Program-made: the position numbers and the translations under genes
Assembly: GCF_013213975.1 (NCBI RefSeq)
Contig: NZ_JABSST010000016.1
Location: 1 to 42,233 of the forward strand
Direction: 5' to 3'
Source of the DNA: Winogradskyella sp.
Lineage (GTDB): Bacteria; Bacteroidota; Bacteroidia; Flavobacteriales; Flavobacteriaceae
Length of the DNA: 42,233 nt
Shown here: positions 1-9,000 of the stretch, one piece after another
Layout: each line of letters opens with the position of its first letter
Numbering within the stretch: the first letter of the stretch is position 1
Notes under the pieces: model-generated
The model's database searches: none
Seen by the model: only the letters and a program-made list of their open reading frames with translations
Told to the model about the DNA's origin: nothing

Positions 1-338
1 TACATATAATATATATGTTTACTATCTGTGTACTGTACATATATTGTCTATATTTTTTTATATATGCATATGTGTATTCACATACACAGTAGGGAAGACA
101 GCAAACGTGATAAAAAAGAAAAGATACATAATATAATGATGAAAAAAGGGGCAGATTTGATTATAAGAACTATTGACAATATTGCGAAAAATATAGTAAA
201 AGCGACAATACAGAACAAAACTTCAACAGATAAAATAGCACCAAAAATTGAAAAATTTGTATTTAACCTACCTATTAGACCATCTTCATTTGTTAACCAA
301 AAAGCATAAATTTGAATTAAACAATCTGCATTCCCAAT
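1..338. other. AT-rich leader region, no supported gene
   Basis: Very AT-rich, low-complexity sequence ahead of the first kinase gene. An open frame from about 28 to 309 begins with a run of Tyr, Ile, Met and His residues coming from alternating TA/TG sequence and has no recognisable domain. The frame of the downstream kinase has an in-frame TAA at 318-320, so nothing joins across. I see no tRNA, terminator or convincing promoter here. The left edge may cut a preceding gene's downstream region. Confidence 0.4.
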
Positions 339-2369
339 TTGAAGCCTTACTTAGTTAAATTTCTTTTATTTTTTATTTTGACTAACAATATGTTTAGTCA
401 GAGTAACGAGAGATTGTATGATTCGATTAAGAAATTAACAGAGCTATCCGAGAATGAACTACTAGACACGGCAGAAAGGTTGAACTATTCAAAAATTGCG
501 AGCAGTATGGCAGACGAAACTAAAAATGACACTCTTATACTAAATACTAATCGAGGATTAAGTTATATTCATTTAATAAATGGTGATTATGAAATATTCA
601 AAGATATTAGTCTAGATAATCTAAAACTCTCTAAGAAACTTAACGATTCAAGTGCAATAGCATATATAAACAAAAACCTAGGTTGGTATTATTATCAAAT
701 TGATGATGATAATGCTACATCGTACAGGTACCTTATAGAGGCCTTTGATTTTTTCAATCGTAATGGAATTCTAAATGAAAAAGCGGAAGTTCTTTATAGT
801 ATCGCAGTAATTCAAGATAATGAAAAAGATTATTTGGGGAGTGAACAAAATGCAATCGAAGCATTAAGGTTGTTAAATGTTCTAAAAGTTGACGACAAAA
901 GTAATGATAAGTATCTGCTGTTAAATTTACTTGGTAGTGTTTCTTATAAGCTTGATAATTATGATAAGTCAATAGAGTATCATAATCGGGCATTAGAATT
1001 AACTAAGAGAATTAATTATGGGAATGATTTATATTTAGAAACCTTAAATAATTTATCATTACCATATAGAGCAAAAGGTGATTATGAAAAAGCTTTGAAT
1101 ATCTATAATGAACTTATTAATGATCCTACTCTCAAAAAAACTGATATTGTCTTTTATGCTTTGATATTAAATAATTATGCATTTACGAAATTTTTAAAAG
1201 GCAAGTATAATTATGAATCCCTAGAAAAGGACTTTTTGAGTGCACTAAAAATTGCTGACAGTATTGACGATCCTTACACGAAATTAGCTTCGTCAATTGA
1301 TTTGGCAAAATTTTATAAGGCAAATAATAAGTCTGAATCGTCTTTATTTTATGCTAAAGAGAGTTATCGAATTTCAAGTGAAATTCCAATAAACGAGTTA
1401 TATCTTGAGTCAATGATGCTTCTTTCAAGCTTAACAGAGGGAGAGGAGAGTAATTCTTACTTACGTGAACATATAATTCTTAATGATAGTTTGTTAAAGG
1501 TAGAGAGAGCAAATAGGAATAAGTACGCACGAATAAAATATGACACTGATCAAATTGAAGCCGAAAACGAGCAAATTTCAAAAGAGAATTTTTATTTAAT
1601 TCTGATTTCTCTTGGTTTGCTGTTAACAGCAGTTTTAACTTATATCGTGATTTCACAACGTGCTAAGAACAGAAAACTTAAGCTAGTTCAAGTTCAGCAG
1701 AAAGCAAATGAAGACATATACAATCTTATGTTAAGTCAGCAGGATAAAGTCGACGAAGCAAGAACCCAAGAGAAAAAACGTATCTCAGAAGAACTTCACG
1801 ATGGTGTTTTGGGACGTCTTTTTGGTACACGTTTAAGTCTAGATAGTATCAATTTTAAGGATGGAAAAGACGCTATGATGACCAGAGCCAATTATATTGG
1901 TCAGTTAAAAACCATTGAAGAAGATATTCGTAAAATTTCGCATGAATTAAATATGGATTTTGTGTCAGGATCTGGTTTTATGGATATCGTTTCAGAATTA
2001 ATTGAGACCCAAACTCAGGCTTATGGCTTAGAATCTGACTTTGATTATACCGATGATATAAATTGGGATACAGTTAACAATAAGACTAAAATCAACATTT
2101 ACAGGGTTATACAAGAATCCATGCAAAATATCTATAAACATGCCAATGCCAAGACTATAAAAATTAGCATTTTTTTAGAAAAAAACGTAATTTGCTTAGA
2201 CATCATCGATGATGGAGAGGGATTTGACACATCAAAGAGCAAGAAAGGAATTGGTTTGAAAAACATGACGTCTCGTGTTGAGGATATTAAAGGTAAAATA
2301 GACTTTAATTCTCAACAAGGAGAAGGTACACAGATTAATGTTTCTATTCCATACAATAGTCCTTCATAA
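339..2369 (+). CDS. TPR-containing membrane sensor histidine kinase (HisKA_3 type)
   Basis: Predicted sensor kinase that phosphorylates the response regulator encoded next. An N-terminal signal peptide (about residues 1-20, ending FSQ) is followed by TPR-like helical repeats to about residue 390 (for example around DNYDKSIEYHNRALEL and GDYEKALNIYNELI). One transmembrane helix lies at about 418-438 and a coiled linker follows. The HisKA_3 dimerisation helix carries EKKRISEELHDG with phospho-acceptor H487. The HATPase domain has the N-box (IQESMQNIYKHANA), DDGEGFD and GIGLKNM. Start is TTG at 339: an in-frame TAA lies at 318-320, and the signal peptide begins exactly there, so no better start exists. 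This architecture, with TPRs probably outside the cytoplasm, is common in Bacteroidota; the signal sensed is unknown. Confidence 0.9.
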   Translation: MKPYLVKFLLFFILTNNMFSQSNERLYDSIKKLTELSENELLDTAERLNYSKIASSMADETKNDTLILNTNRGLSYIHLINGDYEIFKDISLDNLKLSKKLNDSSAIAYINKNLGWYYYQIDDDNATSYRYLIEAFDFFNRNGILNEKAEVLYSIAVIQDNEKDYLGSEQNAIEALRLLNVLKVDDKSNDKYLLLNLLGSVSYKLDNYDKSIEYHNRALELTKRINYGNDLYLETLNNLSLPYRAKGDYEKALNIYNELINDPTLKKTDIVFYALILNNYAFTKFLKGKYNYESLEKDFLSALKIADSIDDPYTKLASSIDLAKFYKANNKSESSLFYAKESYRISSEIPINELYLESMMLLSSLTEGEESNSYLREHIILNDSLLKVERANRNKYARIKYDTDQIEAENEQISKENFYLILISLGLLLTAVLTYIVISQRAKNRKLKLVQVQQKANEDIYNLMLSQQDKVDEARTQEKKRISEELHDGVLGRLFGTRLSLDSINFKDGKDAMMTRANYIGQLKTIEEDIRKISHELNMDFVSGSGFMDIVSELIETQTQAYGLESDFDYTDDINWDTVNNKTKINIYRVIQESMQNIYKHANAKTIKISIFLEKNVICLDIIDDGEGFDTSKSKKGIGLKNMTSRVEDIKGKIDFNSQQGEGTQINVSIPYNSPS

Positions 2370-2448
2370 AAATTTGCTCGTTAATCCGAATGGATTATAA
2401 TGACAATTGAGAGTCCCGCTGTCCCAAATAATTTAATTAAAGACACGG

Positions 2449-3117
2449 ATGAAACATATTAACATCTTAATGGTAGATGATCACCCAATTATCATTGAAG
2501 GTTACCAAAACGTCTTAATGGCAACCAAAGAAGATGATCAAACCTTGCTTATTGATACAGCAAACAATTGTGATACCGCACAGTTAATGATAAATAGAGC
2601 GTCCAAAGCAACTCCCTATGATGTGTGTTTTTTCGATATTAGTTTACCCGCTTCTGAAGATGGTAAATATGCCTCAGGTGAAGATTTAGCACTATTAGCA
2701 AAACGCGTTCTTCCAGATGCCAAGATTATAATCCTAACCATGTTTAATGAATCGTTTAGAATTCATAACATTATTAAAGAGATAAATCCAGATGGGTTTT
2801 TAATAAAAAGTGATTTAACCTCTATGGAATTGGCAGATGCTTTTCAGCAAATCCTCAAATACCCTCCTTACTATAGTAGTACAGTAAGTAATTATGTTAA
2901 GAAAACAATTACTAGCGAAATCTATGTCGATGATATAAATCGAAAAATTCTTCATCTGTTGTCTCAAGGCATAAAGACGAAAAGTTTAAGTGAGTATATT
3001 CCTTTATCTACAAGTGCCATCGAAAAAAGAAAAAAACAGCTTAAATTGTTATTTTCAGTTGTAGATGGAAAAGACGAAACTTTACTTCAAGAAGCACGAG
3101 TAAAAGGGTATTTGTAA
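2449..3117 (+). CDS. Response regulator, receiver plus LuxR-like HTH
   Basis: Cytoplasmic DNA-binding partner of the preceding kinase, 79 bp downstream. The receiver domain shows the acidic pair D10/D11, phospho-acceptor D63 in CFFDISLP, a Thr in ILTMF and Lys in FLIKSDL. The C-terminal part (about 150-222) has a helix-turn-helix of the NarL/LuxR kind, with a serine/threonine-rich turn (PLSTSAIEKRKKQL), but it is shorter and less canonical than classical LuxR HTH domains. HisKA_3 kinases are known to pair with NarL-type regulators, which fits. Targets cannot be read from the sequence. Confidence 0.85.
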   Translation: MKHINILMVDDHPIIIEGYQNVLMATKEDDQTLLIDTANNCDTAQLMINRASKATPYDVCFFDISLPASEDGKYASGEDLALLAKRVLPDAKIIILTMFNESFRIHNIIKEINPDGFLIKSDLTSMELADAFQQILKYPPYYSSTVSNYVKKTITSEIYVDDINRKILHLLSQGIKTKSLSEYIPLSTSAIEKRKKQLKLLFSVVDGKDETLLQEARVKGYL

Positions 3118-3318
3118 GAAAATATAGAAAAAAAGTTGTTTTGGTTTAACACAAAAATCAGCTCAAATCCTTTATTATAATTGAAAATTACGGTTTTACC
3201 ACAATAAGTTTGAGGTTTTACCGCAGCAAAATTATGTATGGCTAATATATATTTACGCCGAGTCAACAAGAATTAATTAATCCCTCTTAGTAATTGTTGA
3301 GTTAATAGCAAGAAAATT

Positions 3319-3354
3319 AAACCTAGTTCTACACGTAAGGACTAGGTTTTTTCT
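3319..3354. terminator. Bidirectional intrinsic terminator
   Basis: Perfect 9-bp stem, AAACCTAGT (3319-3327) with ACTAGGTTT (3341-3349), followed by a T run to 3352 on the plus strand. It lies between the convergent response regulator and DUF456 genes and abuts the minus-strand stop codon, so it can serve both. Confidence 0.75.
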
Positions 3355-3851
3355 TAGAACCAATTGGCGTTGTGTTCTGATAGCTTCACAATAAAAAAGC
3401 CTAAATAAATTATAGCAACAATAAATTTTAAAAAGGTCGATGCTATAAAACCTAAAAATGATCCTAATGCTGCCTTCAAGGCTTTTTTTATATCGTTTCT
3501 ATGAACCATTTCTCCAACTAGAGCGCCTATAAACGGACCAACAATAATACCAAAAGGAATAGGAGCAATGAGGCCAATAAAAAGTCCTATTGTGGTGCCA
3601 ATGATTCCAGCTTTACTTCCTCCAAATCGTTTTGTACCTATAGCTGGTATAATATAATCTAGTACATAGATAAATATGGCCACCATTAGCGTAAGAATTA
3701 AAAAGGTATTACTTAGATCAACACCATCCGTAAAATGAAGCACTAAAAGTCCAGCCCAACTGGTTAAAGGGCCTGGAAGAACTGGTAAAAAACTACCTAA
3801 CAAACCAAGCAGCATCAACAATAGCGATAAAATCACCAAGAATAATTCCAT
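3354..3851 (-). CDS. DUF456 family membrane protein
   Basis: Small integral membrane protein of 165 residues. The N-terminus (LGSFLPVLPGPLTSWAG) and the later glycine-rich segments (GIIGTTIGLFIGLI, PFGIIVGPFIGALVGE) are the usual marks of DUF456, a family of about 160 residues with four or five transmembrane helices and no assigned function. ATG start at 3851. It is transcribed alone, converging on the two-component pair and divergent from the BlaI operon, with about 120 bp between the two starts. The repeated dyads in that space could also affect this gene. No function is inferred. Confidence 0.85.
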   Translation of the reverse strand: MELFLVILSLLLMLLGLLGSFLPVLPGPLTSWAGLLVLHFTDGVDLSNTFLILTLMVAIFIYVLDYIIPAIGTKRFGGSKAGIIGTTIGLFIGLIAPIPFGIIVGPFIGALVGEMVHRNDIKKALKAALGSFLGFIASTFLKFIVAIIYLGFFIVKLSEHNANWF

Positions 3852-3902
3852 AAATTAAATTTATTGGTATGACGCAGGTAATAGCGTTTTGTTACAATTT
3901 TT

Positions 3903-3970
3903 AACTAAAAACTTAGTTTAAACTAAAATATTAGTTATATTTGATTGGTTACACAACTAAAAACTTAGTT
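3903..3970 (+). promoter_or_regulatory. Three BlaI-type operator dyads and promoter
   Basis: Three perfect dyads of the same form, AACTAA-N4-TTAGTT, occur at 3903-3918, 3921-3936 and 3955-3970. Copies one and three are identical over 19 bp (AACTAAAAACTTAGTTTAA). A TATATTTG sequence at 3936-3943, matching the Bacteroidota -7 box TAnnTTTG, starts at the edge of the middle dyad, and the third dyad ends directly before the ATG at 3973. BlaI/MecI/CopY repressors bind such short dyads as dimers, so autorepression of the operon is a strong inference; the cognate relation is not proven. Confidence 0.8.
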
Positions 3971-3972
3971 TA

Positions 3973-4332
3973 ATGAAACAACTTACTAAAGCAGAGGAAG
4001 AAATTATGCAGGCGCTTTGGCTGCTAGAAAAGGCCAATGTTAAATCTATAATAGAGCTATTACCAGAACCCAAGCCTGCTTATAACACGGTGTCTACAAT
4101 TGTAAGAATCTTAGAGTCTAAAGGATTTGTAGATTATGAAAAGCAGGGCAAAGGACATTTGTATTTTCCAATTGTAAAAAAAGAAGCTTACAGTAATCAG
4201 TCTATAAATAAATTAGTTGATAATTATTTTCAAGGGTCCTTTAAAAGTATGGTCTCATTTTTTGTTGAAAAAAATGATGTAGATGTTAAGGATATTGAAA
4301 CGTTATTAAATGAAATCAATAAAAATAACTAG
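3973..4332 (+). CDS. BlaI/MecI/CopY family transcriptional repressor
   Basis: 119-residue winged-helix repressor. The N-terminus LTKAEEEIMQALWLLEKANVK and the recognition region KPAYNTVSTIVRILESKGFVDYEKQGKGHLYFPIV are textbook for the family; the C-terminal helices serve dimerisation and contain the usual cleavage region. It is followed 2 bp later by the M56 peptidase gene, giving the classic repressor/antirepressor pair in which a membrane metalloprotease relieves repression after a signal. Operators lie immediately upstream. No beta-lactamase is seen nearby, so the regulated function is probably not antibiotic resistance; in Bacteroidota such pairs are widespread with unknown signals. Confidence 0.92.
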   Translation: MKQLTKAEEEIMQALWLLEKANVKSIIELLPEPKPAYNTVSTIVRILESKGFVDYEKQGKGHLYFPIVKKEAYSNQSINKLVDNYFQGSFKSMVSFFVEKNDVDVKDIETLLNEINKNN

Positions 4333-4334
4333 AT

Positions 4335-6614
4335 ATGCTTTATACAATATTTCAAATTATTGCGTTTCAGGCTATATTTTTATTGGTTTATGACCTCTTA
4401 CTTAGAAAAGAGACTTTTTTTAACTATAACAGAGCATATTTACTAAGCACATCAATAATTTCGTTAGTACTGCCATTTATTAGATTTCCCAAACTACGAG
4501 AAGTTACAACCAAGGATTTGGTTATTCAATTACCTGAAGTCTTCATAGGTGAACCCTTAATTACGCAACAAGACATCGTAGTGGTCGAACAATCAGGTAT
4601 TATACTAGAACAGCTATCAATACCATTATGGCAAATTATTGCAATTGCTGGTATTGGGATAGCCACGTTGATTTTTATTTCAAAAATATTAAAAATATTT
4701 TGGTTAAAATTTAAGAATCCTAAGCAATGGGAAGGTAATATTCTTGTTGTAGAACTAAGTAATAGCACAGCAGCCTTTTCTTTCTTTAGAATCATTTTCT
4801 TAGGTGAACAGATTTCAACTTCCCAAAAAAATGCAATCTATAAACATGAGATGGTACACGTTAAACAGTGGCATAGTTTAGATTTACTCTTCTTCGAGAT
4901 ATTACGTATTGTATTATGGTTCAATCCATTGGTATATATATACCAAATAAGAATAAAGGAACTTCACGAATTCATTGCTGATGCCAAAGCGGTAAAACAG
5001 AATGGTAAGAAGGCCTATTATCAGAGTTTACTCAATCAAATTTTCAACGTTAATAGTATCTCATTTACAAATACGTTTTATAAAAAATCATTAATCAAAA
5101 AACGAATCGCTATGTTACAAAAATCAAAATCAAGTCAAATTAGGACACTTAAGTATGCGCTACTATTACCATTGATATTCGGAATGGTTATTTATACCTC
5201 TACTGAAGTCATGGCACAACAGAGCTCTAGTAAAACTCTGAATGTTCAACAAGAACAAAATGAAGAACCAATAATAAAGGAGTATTATAATGAATTAATT
5301 GCCATGGAGAAAAGCGGAAGTTCGTTTCTTGAAATAGCAAGATCAGTAGGAATGGATGGTAAAAGTGATGATGTGTATGTGATTTCTAAAGAAGTGTATT
5401 ACAAATCAATTGCTTATATGCGTTATATAGGTGAGAAAATGGAGGAGCGCACATCTGAAAAAGGTGAATTGACAGATGAGATAATTGATATAGCCCATAA
5501 AATGAAACTAATGTCTTCCTATGCTGAGCATAGAGATTGGTTAAAATCAGATGAAGCCAAGGATCGCTGGGAGGTCAATGCCAGTGAAGGTGAATTGAGA
5601 CTGGTAGTAAATGATATGGATAATAAGACTAATGCTGAACAAATACGTTTTGATGCGCTATTAAACCAGCTAAATGCTGATAATAATTTCCACAAGCTAG
5701 TGGTTTGCGAGGCTGTGGGAGGATCTAAAATTGTTCTTTATGACTCTAATACTTATGAAAGTGAAAATAAGCAAATAAAAGTCGAAGATATTGTTGAAGT
5801 ACCGTTCAATGTTATCGAAAGTGTTCCTACACTACCCGAATGTGAGACACTCAAGACCAATGAAGAGCGCAAGCAATGCATGAGTCAATTTGTTTCAAAG
5901 CACGTTGCTAAAAATTTCAATACTGATATAGCCGATTCACTTGGGATTAAAGGTAAGCAACGTATATTTGCACAATTCAAAATTGATAAAGAAGGACAGG
6001 TTATAGGTATAAAGACCCGAGCGTCGCATGAAGTTCTTGAGAAGGAAGCATATAGAGTCATTAATATGTTACCACACTTTACAGCTGGTACGCAAAAAGG
6101 GAAAAAGGTAGTAGTACAATACGCTTTACCCATTGTATTTCAAATTGCAGAAAGTGAATCTTCTCGCACAAGTACTCCAAATTATAAAAGATTTGTAGAA
6201 GATCTTAAGAAAAAAGACAGTCTAGAAATAGAAGAGACCGCTGCTTCAGTTATTGAAAAATTTCCAATTCATCCTGATTGTGAGGCTTTGGTTAGTAATG
6301 AAGACCGTAAAAAGTGCACTGTAAGTGCGGTTAATGTATTTTTGGCTAGGAACTTTAACACGAAAATGGCGGAAGCTCTAGATTTACCTGCTGGGAAACA
6401 GCGTATTTTTGTAAATTTTGAAATAGATAAACGAGGTAAGATAAAAGACCTTAAGGCAAGGGCAACACATAAAAAGCTAGAAGAAGAAGCACTACGTGTT
6501 ATTAAATTATTACCCGATTTTATTCCTGGTGAAAATAATGGAGAAAAGGTAGATGTGCCATTAAGTATACCCATTGTATTTATGATAGCGGAGGATAAAA
6601 AGAGCAATGATTAA
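4335..6614 (+). CDS. M56 (BlaR1-like) membrane metallopeptidase with two TonB-like C-terminal domains
   Basis: 759-residue membrane protease predicted to sense an envelope signal and trigger loss of the BlaI repressor. N-terminal transmembrane helices surround the zinc site HEMVH (H171, E172, H175), with EFIAD (E212) as the likely third ligand. A last helix lies at about 272-291. The part after it holds a helical region and then two tandem copies of a TonB C-terminal-like domain, at about 496-615 and 635-755. Each copy has the order P-x-C-E, N-E-(E/D)-R-K-x-C, A-(K/R)-N-F-N-T, GKQRIF, a charged ID(K/R)-G segment, and a final P-I-V-F. Both copies keep two cysteines. The unit arose by internal duplication; the following lipoprotein carries a diverged third copy. 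The sensed ligand is unknown. Confidence 0.88.
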   Translation: MLYTIFQIIAFQAIFLLVYDLLLRKETFFNYNRAYLLSTSIISLVLPFIRFPKLREVTTKDLVIQLPEVFIGEPLITQQDIVVVEQSGIILEQLSIPLWQIIAIAGIGIATLIFISKILKIFWLKFKNPKQWEGNILVVELSNSTAAFSFFRIIFLGEQISTSQKNAIYKHEMVHVKQWHSLDLLFFEILRIVLWFNPLVYIYQIRIKELHEFIADAKAVKQNGKKAYYQSLLNQIFNVNSISFTNTFYKKSLIKKRIAMLQKSKSSQIRTLKYALLLPLIFGMVIYTSTEVMAQQSSSKTLNVQQEQNEEPIIKEYYNELIAMEKSGSSFLEIARSVGMDGKSDDVYVISKEVYYKSIAYMRYIGEKMEERTSEKGELTDEIIDIAHKMKLMSSYAEHRDWLKSDEAKDRWEVNASEGELRLVVNDMDNKTNAEQIRFDALLNQLNADNNFHKLVVCEAVGGSKIVLYDSNTYESENKQIKVEDIVEVPFNVIESVPTLPECETLKTNEERKQCMSQFVSKHVAKNFNTDIADSLGIKGKQRIFAQFKIDKEGQVIGIKTRASHEVLEKEAYRVINMLPHFTAGTQKGKKVVVQYALPIVFQIAESESSRTSTPNYKRFVEDLKKKDSLEIEETAASVIEKFPIHPDCEALVSNEDRKKCTVSAVNVFLARNFNTKMAEALDLPAGKQRIFVNFEIDKRGKIKDLKARATHKKLEEEALRVIKLLPDFIPGENNGEKVDVPLSIPIVFMIAEDKKSND

Positions 6615-7748
6615 ATGAAACGTTACCTATTATCTGTCTTTATTATAGTAGTTGTAGAACTGGTTTATGGACAAACTGGCATTCAACAAGCTGATGAATA
6701 CTATGCTCTTGGCGCCTATTCTAAAGCCATTAAGACTTATAAAACATTAGAAAATGAAGAGGGTATTTATGCCAAGATTGCCAAGGCTTATATAGCGCTC
6801 GGAAATTACGGTGAAGGTTTAAAATATTATGAGCAAGCAATCGCATTAGAGCCCAATAATCTAAAGGTTCGATACGACTATGCAAAGCTTTTGATGCGGA
6901 CAAAAAAATTTGAAATCGCGAAAAATGAATTAATAGGTCTTATTTTAAATGATAGTCTAAATCCAAATTTGCATTACGAACTAGGTATTGTTCTTGAAAA
7001 ACAACATGATACCTTATCCATAAACAGCTTTAAAAAAGCATATGAGATTGATGATTCTCACCAAAAGGCCATTTTTAAAATTGCCAAACGGCATATTTTT
7101 AAAAGACGATTTGAGCAAGCTCATGCTCTAATTGATAAAGGCTTACAGAATTATTCTGAAAGTATTGAGCTCATAAGTTTAAAGGCGCAGGCTTATTATT
7201 TTCAGGAGTATTATACACATGCTGTTGTTTGGTTTAATAAGCTAATAGACTTAGGGGAAGCATAAGAGTTTATTCATGAAAAGCTAAGTCTTAGTTATGC
7301 TCAGAATTCGGATTATGAAGATGCCATCTTTCACCGAAAAAAGGCGCTTAATTATAATCCCTATAATGCCAATGCCATGTTTGTTATTGGGACGTATTAT
7401 GAACGACTTGGCAATTATGAGATGGCAGAAGATTTTATTTCTAAGTCGCTAACACTTCGTGATGTTTCCCTATCGGACGAATACCAGCGCTTGGGTACTG
7501 TCTTGAATAGACAGAAAAAGTACGATGAAGCCATAAAAGCATTTCAACAATCTTTAAAAGAGGATTCTAAAAATATGATATCTGAGTTTTATTTAATAAG
7601 AACTAAGGATGAATATTATGCCGATATCGATACAAAAATTAAACTCTATGAAGATTATCTTAAGAAGCATGAGAAAAGTCCCTTTGGTTTGTATGCTGAG
7701 GAGCGCTTAAGACAACTCAAGGAAGAAAAATTTAAGGAAGAAGACTAA
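6615..7748 (+). pseudogene. TPR protein gene interrupted by one in-frame stop
   Basis: Starts with ATG directly after the M56 stop (TAAATG) and encodes a signal peptide (MKRYLLSVFIIVVVELVYGQ) and TPR units (GNYGEGLKYYEQAIALEPNN, and others). A TAA at 7263-7265 stops the frame after 216 residues. Translation in the same frame runs on without any other stop from 7266 to 7748, resuming with further TPR units (DYEDAIFHRKKALNYNPYN, KKYDEAIKAFQQSLKEDSKN). The two parts therefore form one gene of about 377 codons with a single nonsense codon; one base change from TCA, CAA, GAA, AAA or TTA would explain it. It could be a recent null mutation, a sequence error, or a truncated product of 216 residues. 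The intact protein was probably a periplasmic TPR partner of the BlaI/M56 pair. Confidence 0.8.
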
Positions 7749-7789
7749 AATCTAAAAATATTGTACTTTTCGGTTTTAGAATTTTCATA

Positions 7790-8266
7790 ATGAATCGAAT
7801 AGCTGTTTTTATTATACTTTTGTCGCTTACATCTTGCAGTTATTTTGAAAAGCAAAAGGTTAATCCAGAAGACTTGTTAGAGGAAGAATTGCAGACGTTT
7901 AATTGGAATGATGTGGATACTTATCCAACCTTTGATGATTGCTCTTCAGTTTCAGGAAAAATAGAAAGTCGAGCGTGTTTTCAGGACAACCTGTTAGCTC
8001 ATGTTAATACCTTTTTGAGTAATCAAAATATTGTTGTTTCAGAAGATATTAATGATACGATTCGCTTAAAATTAATAATAGATAAGGAAGGAACCTTAGT
8101 AATAGAGCAAATGAAAATTAAACCAGAAACCGTCATTCAAATTCCTGAAATTGATAGTTTATTACATGAGAGTTTAAAAGGTATTCCGAAAATTTATCCA
8201 GCAATAAAGCGAGGGCAGCAAGTGACAACAGCCTTTGAGTTGCCAATTATAGTAAAGATAAACTAG
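7790..8266 (+). CDS. Lipoprotein with diverged TonB C-terminal-like domain
   Basis: 158 residues with a clear lipoprotein signal: MNRIAVFIILLSLTSC, lipobox cysteine C16. The rest follows the layout of the two C-terminal domains of the M56 protein: P-x-F-x-x-C, E-S-R-A-C-F, a segment ending HVNTFLSN, an IDKEG turn, and a final LPIIVKI. This suggests it evolved from the same module. It lies last in the BlaI-M56-TPR cluster, 41 bp after the TPR gene. Its stop overlaps that of the convergent Bax-inhibitor-like gene in the palindrome CTAG (8263-8266). Possibly a periplasmic partner of the M56 sensor; this is inference. Confidence 0.75.
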   Translation: MNRIAVFIILLSLTSCSYFEKQKVNPEDLLEEELQTFNWNDVDTYPTFDDCSSVSGKIESRACFQDNLLAHVNTFLSNQNIVVSEDINDTIRLKLIIDKEGTLVIEQMKIKPETVIQIPEIDSLLHESLKGIPKIYPAIKRGQQVTTAFELPIIVKIN

Positions 8267-9000
8267 AATCGAATGGCTAATTTTTGCATTAGCCTCAGAA
8301 CTTCTACATACAGCCAAATAAGTGTTGCCAAGAGTCCCCAAGTAGCTAACCACTCTTTGTGTTTAGGAGCCTTGTTTTTGTAACGCTCTATGTAATCAAA
8401 ATCTAAAAGTAGCGCAAAGGAAGCTACAATAGCTGCGACAATATTAAAACCAATTGCAAACCAAGATGTTCCCCAGATGTAAGGTTTAATTCCAAAAAAG
8501 CTAAGGATCCATGAAATCAGGTAAGTGAGTATTATGCTTACAGTCGCTGTAATGATGACACTTCGTAATTTTTTAGTAACCACAATGATTCTAAGCTGAT
8601 AAAGCATTAACATGACAAAGAACGTTACAATAGTTACACCTATAGCCTGATAAGGCAGTTCTGGGAAATTTTGATGCGCATAAGCAGAAAATCCTCCTAA
8701 AAACAAGCCTTTTGCAATGACATATAGTGGCACCAAAACATGCGCCCATTGTTGTCTAACAGAAATTATTATACTAATTTCGATAGCACCCAACATGCCT
8801 CCAAGGCTAAACCATCGTAGAGACATACTTGCTTCATTTAGCTTCCATAAGTATGCCGTAATACCAGCAATAACTAAAATACTAATAATAGATTTCAGGA
8901 AAATTCCGGTGACTGTCATTTTCTTAGAAGCAGACTTACCATCTTCCCAGAAGTATCCGTTAAAGACAGGATTAGAGGTTTTAAAGTTTCTTAAACTCAC
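8263..9000 (-). CDS. Bax inhibitor-1/YccA family membrane protein
   Basis: 245-residue polytopic membrane protein with about seven hydrophobic segments. The start FKTSNPVFNGYFW matches the usual N-terminus of Bacteroidota members of this family, in which a short SSNP(A/V) segment precedes the first helix. The C-terminal region has the acidic helix FALLLDFDYIERYKNKAPKHKEWLATWGLLATLIWLYVEVLRLM, written here only as the motifs LLLDFDYIE and WLYVEVLRL, typical of the family's last helices. Eukaryotic and Bacillus relatives are calcium-leak channels; the role in Bacteroidota is not established. The start is GTG at 9000, directly after the in-frame TAA of the upstream gene; the next Met is about 27 residues in, so GTG is preferred. 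Confidence 0.85.
   Translation of the reverse strand: MSLRNFKTSNPVFNGYFWEDGKSASKKMTVTGIFLKSIISILVIAGITAYLWKLNEASMSLRWFSLGGMLGAIEISIIISVRQQWAHVLVPLYVIAKGLFLGGFSAYAHQNFPELPYQAIGVTIVTFFVMLMLYQLRIIVVTKKLRSVIITATVSIILTYLISWILSFFGIKPYIWGTSWFAIGFNIVAAIVASFALLLDFDYIERYKNKAPKHKEWLATWGLLATLIWLYVEVLRLMQKLAIRF

Noticed and set aside
28..309. 93-codon open frame at the left edge
   Set aside because: The start is low-complexity TA/TG sequence, there is no domain, and the frame is unrelated to the neighbouring gene.
3936..3973. Beta-lactam resistance operon
   Set aside because: The repressor and M56 pair resemble BlaI/BlaR1, but no beta-lactamase or penicillin-binding protein gene is present and the C-terminal sensor part differs.
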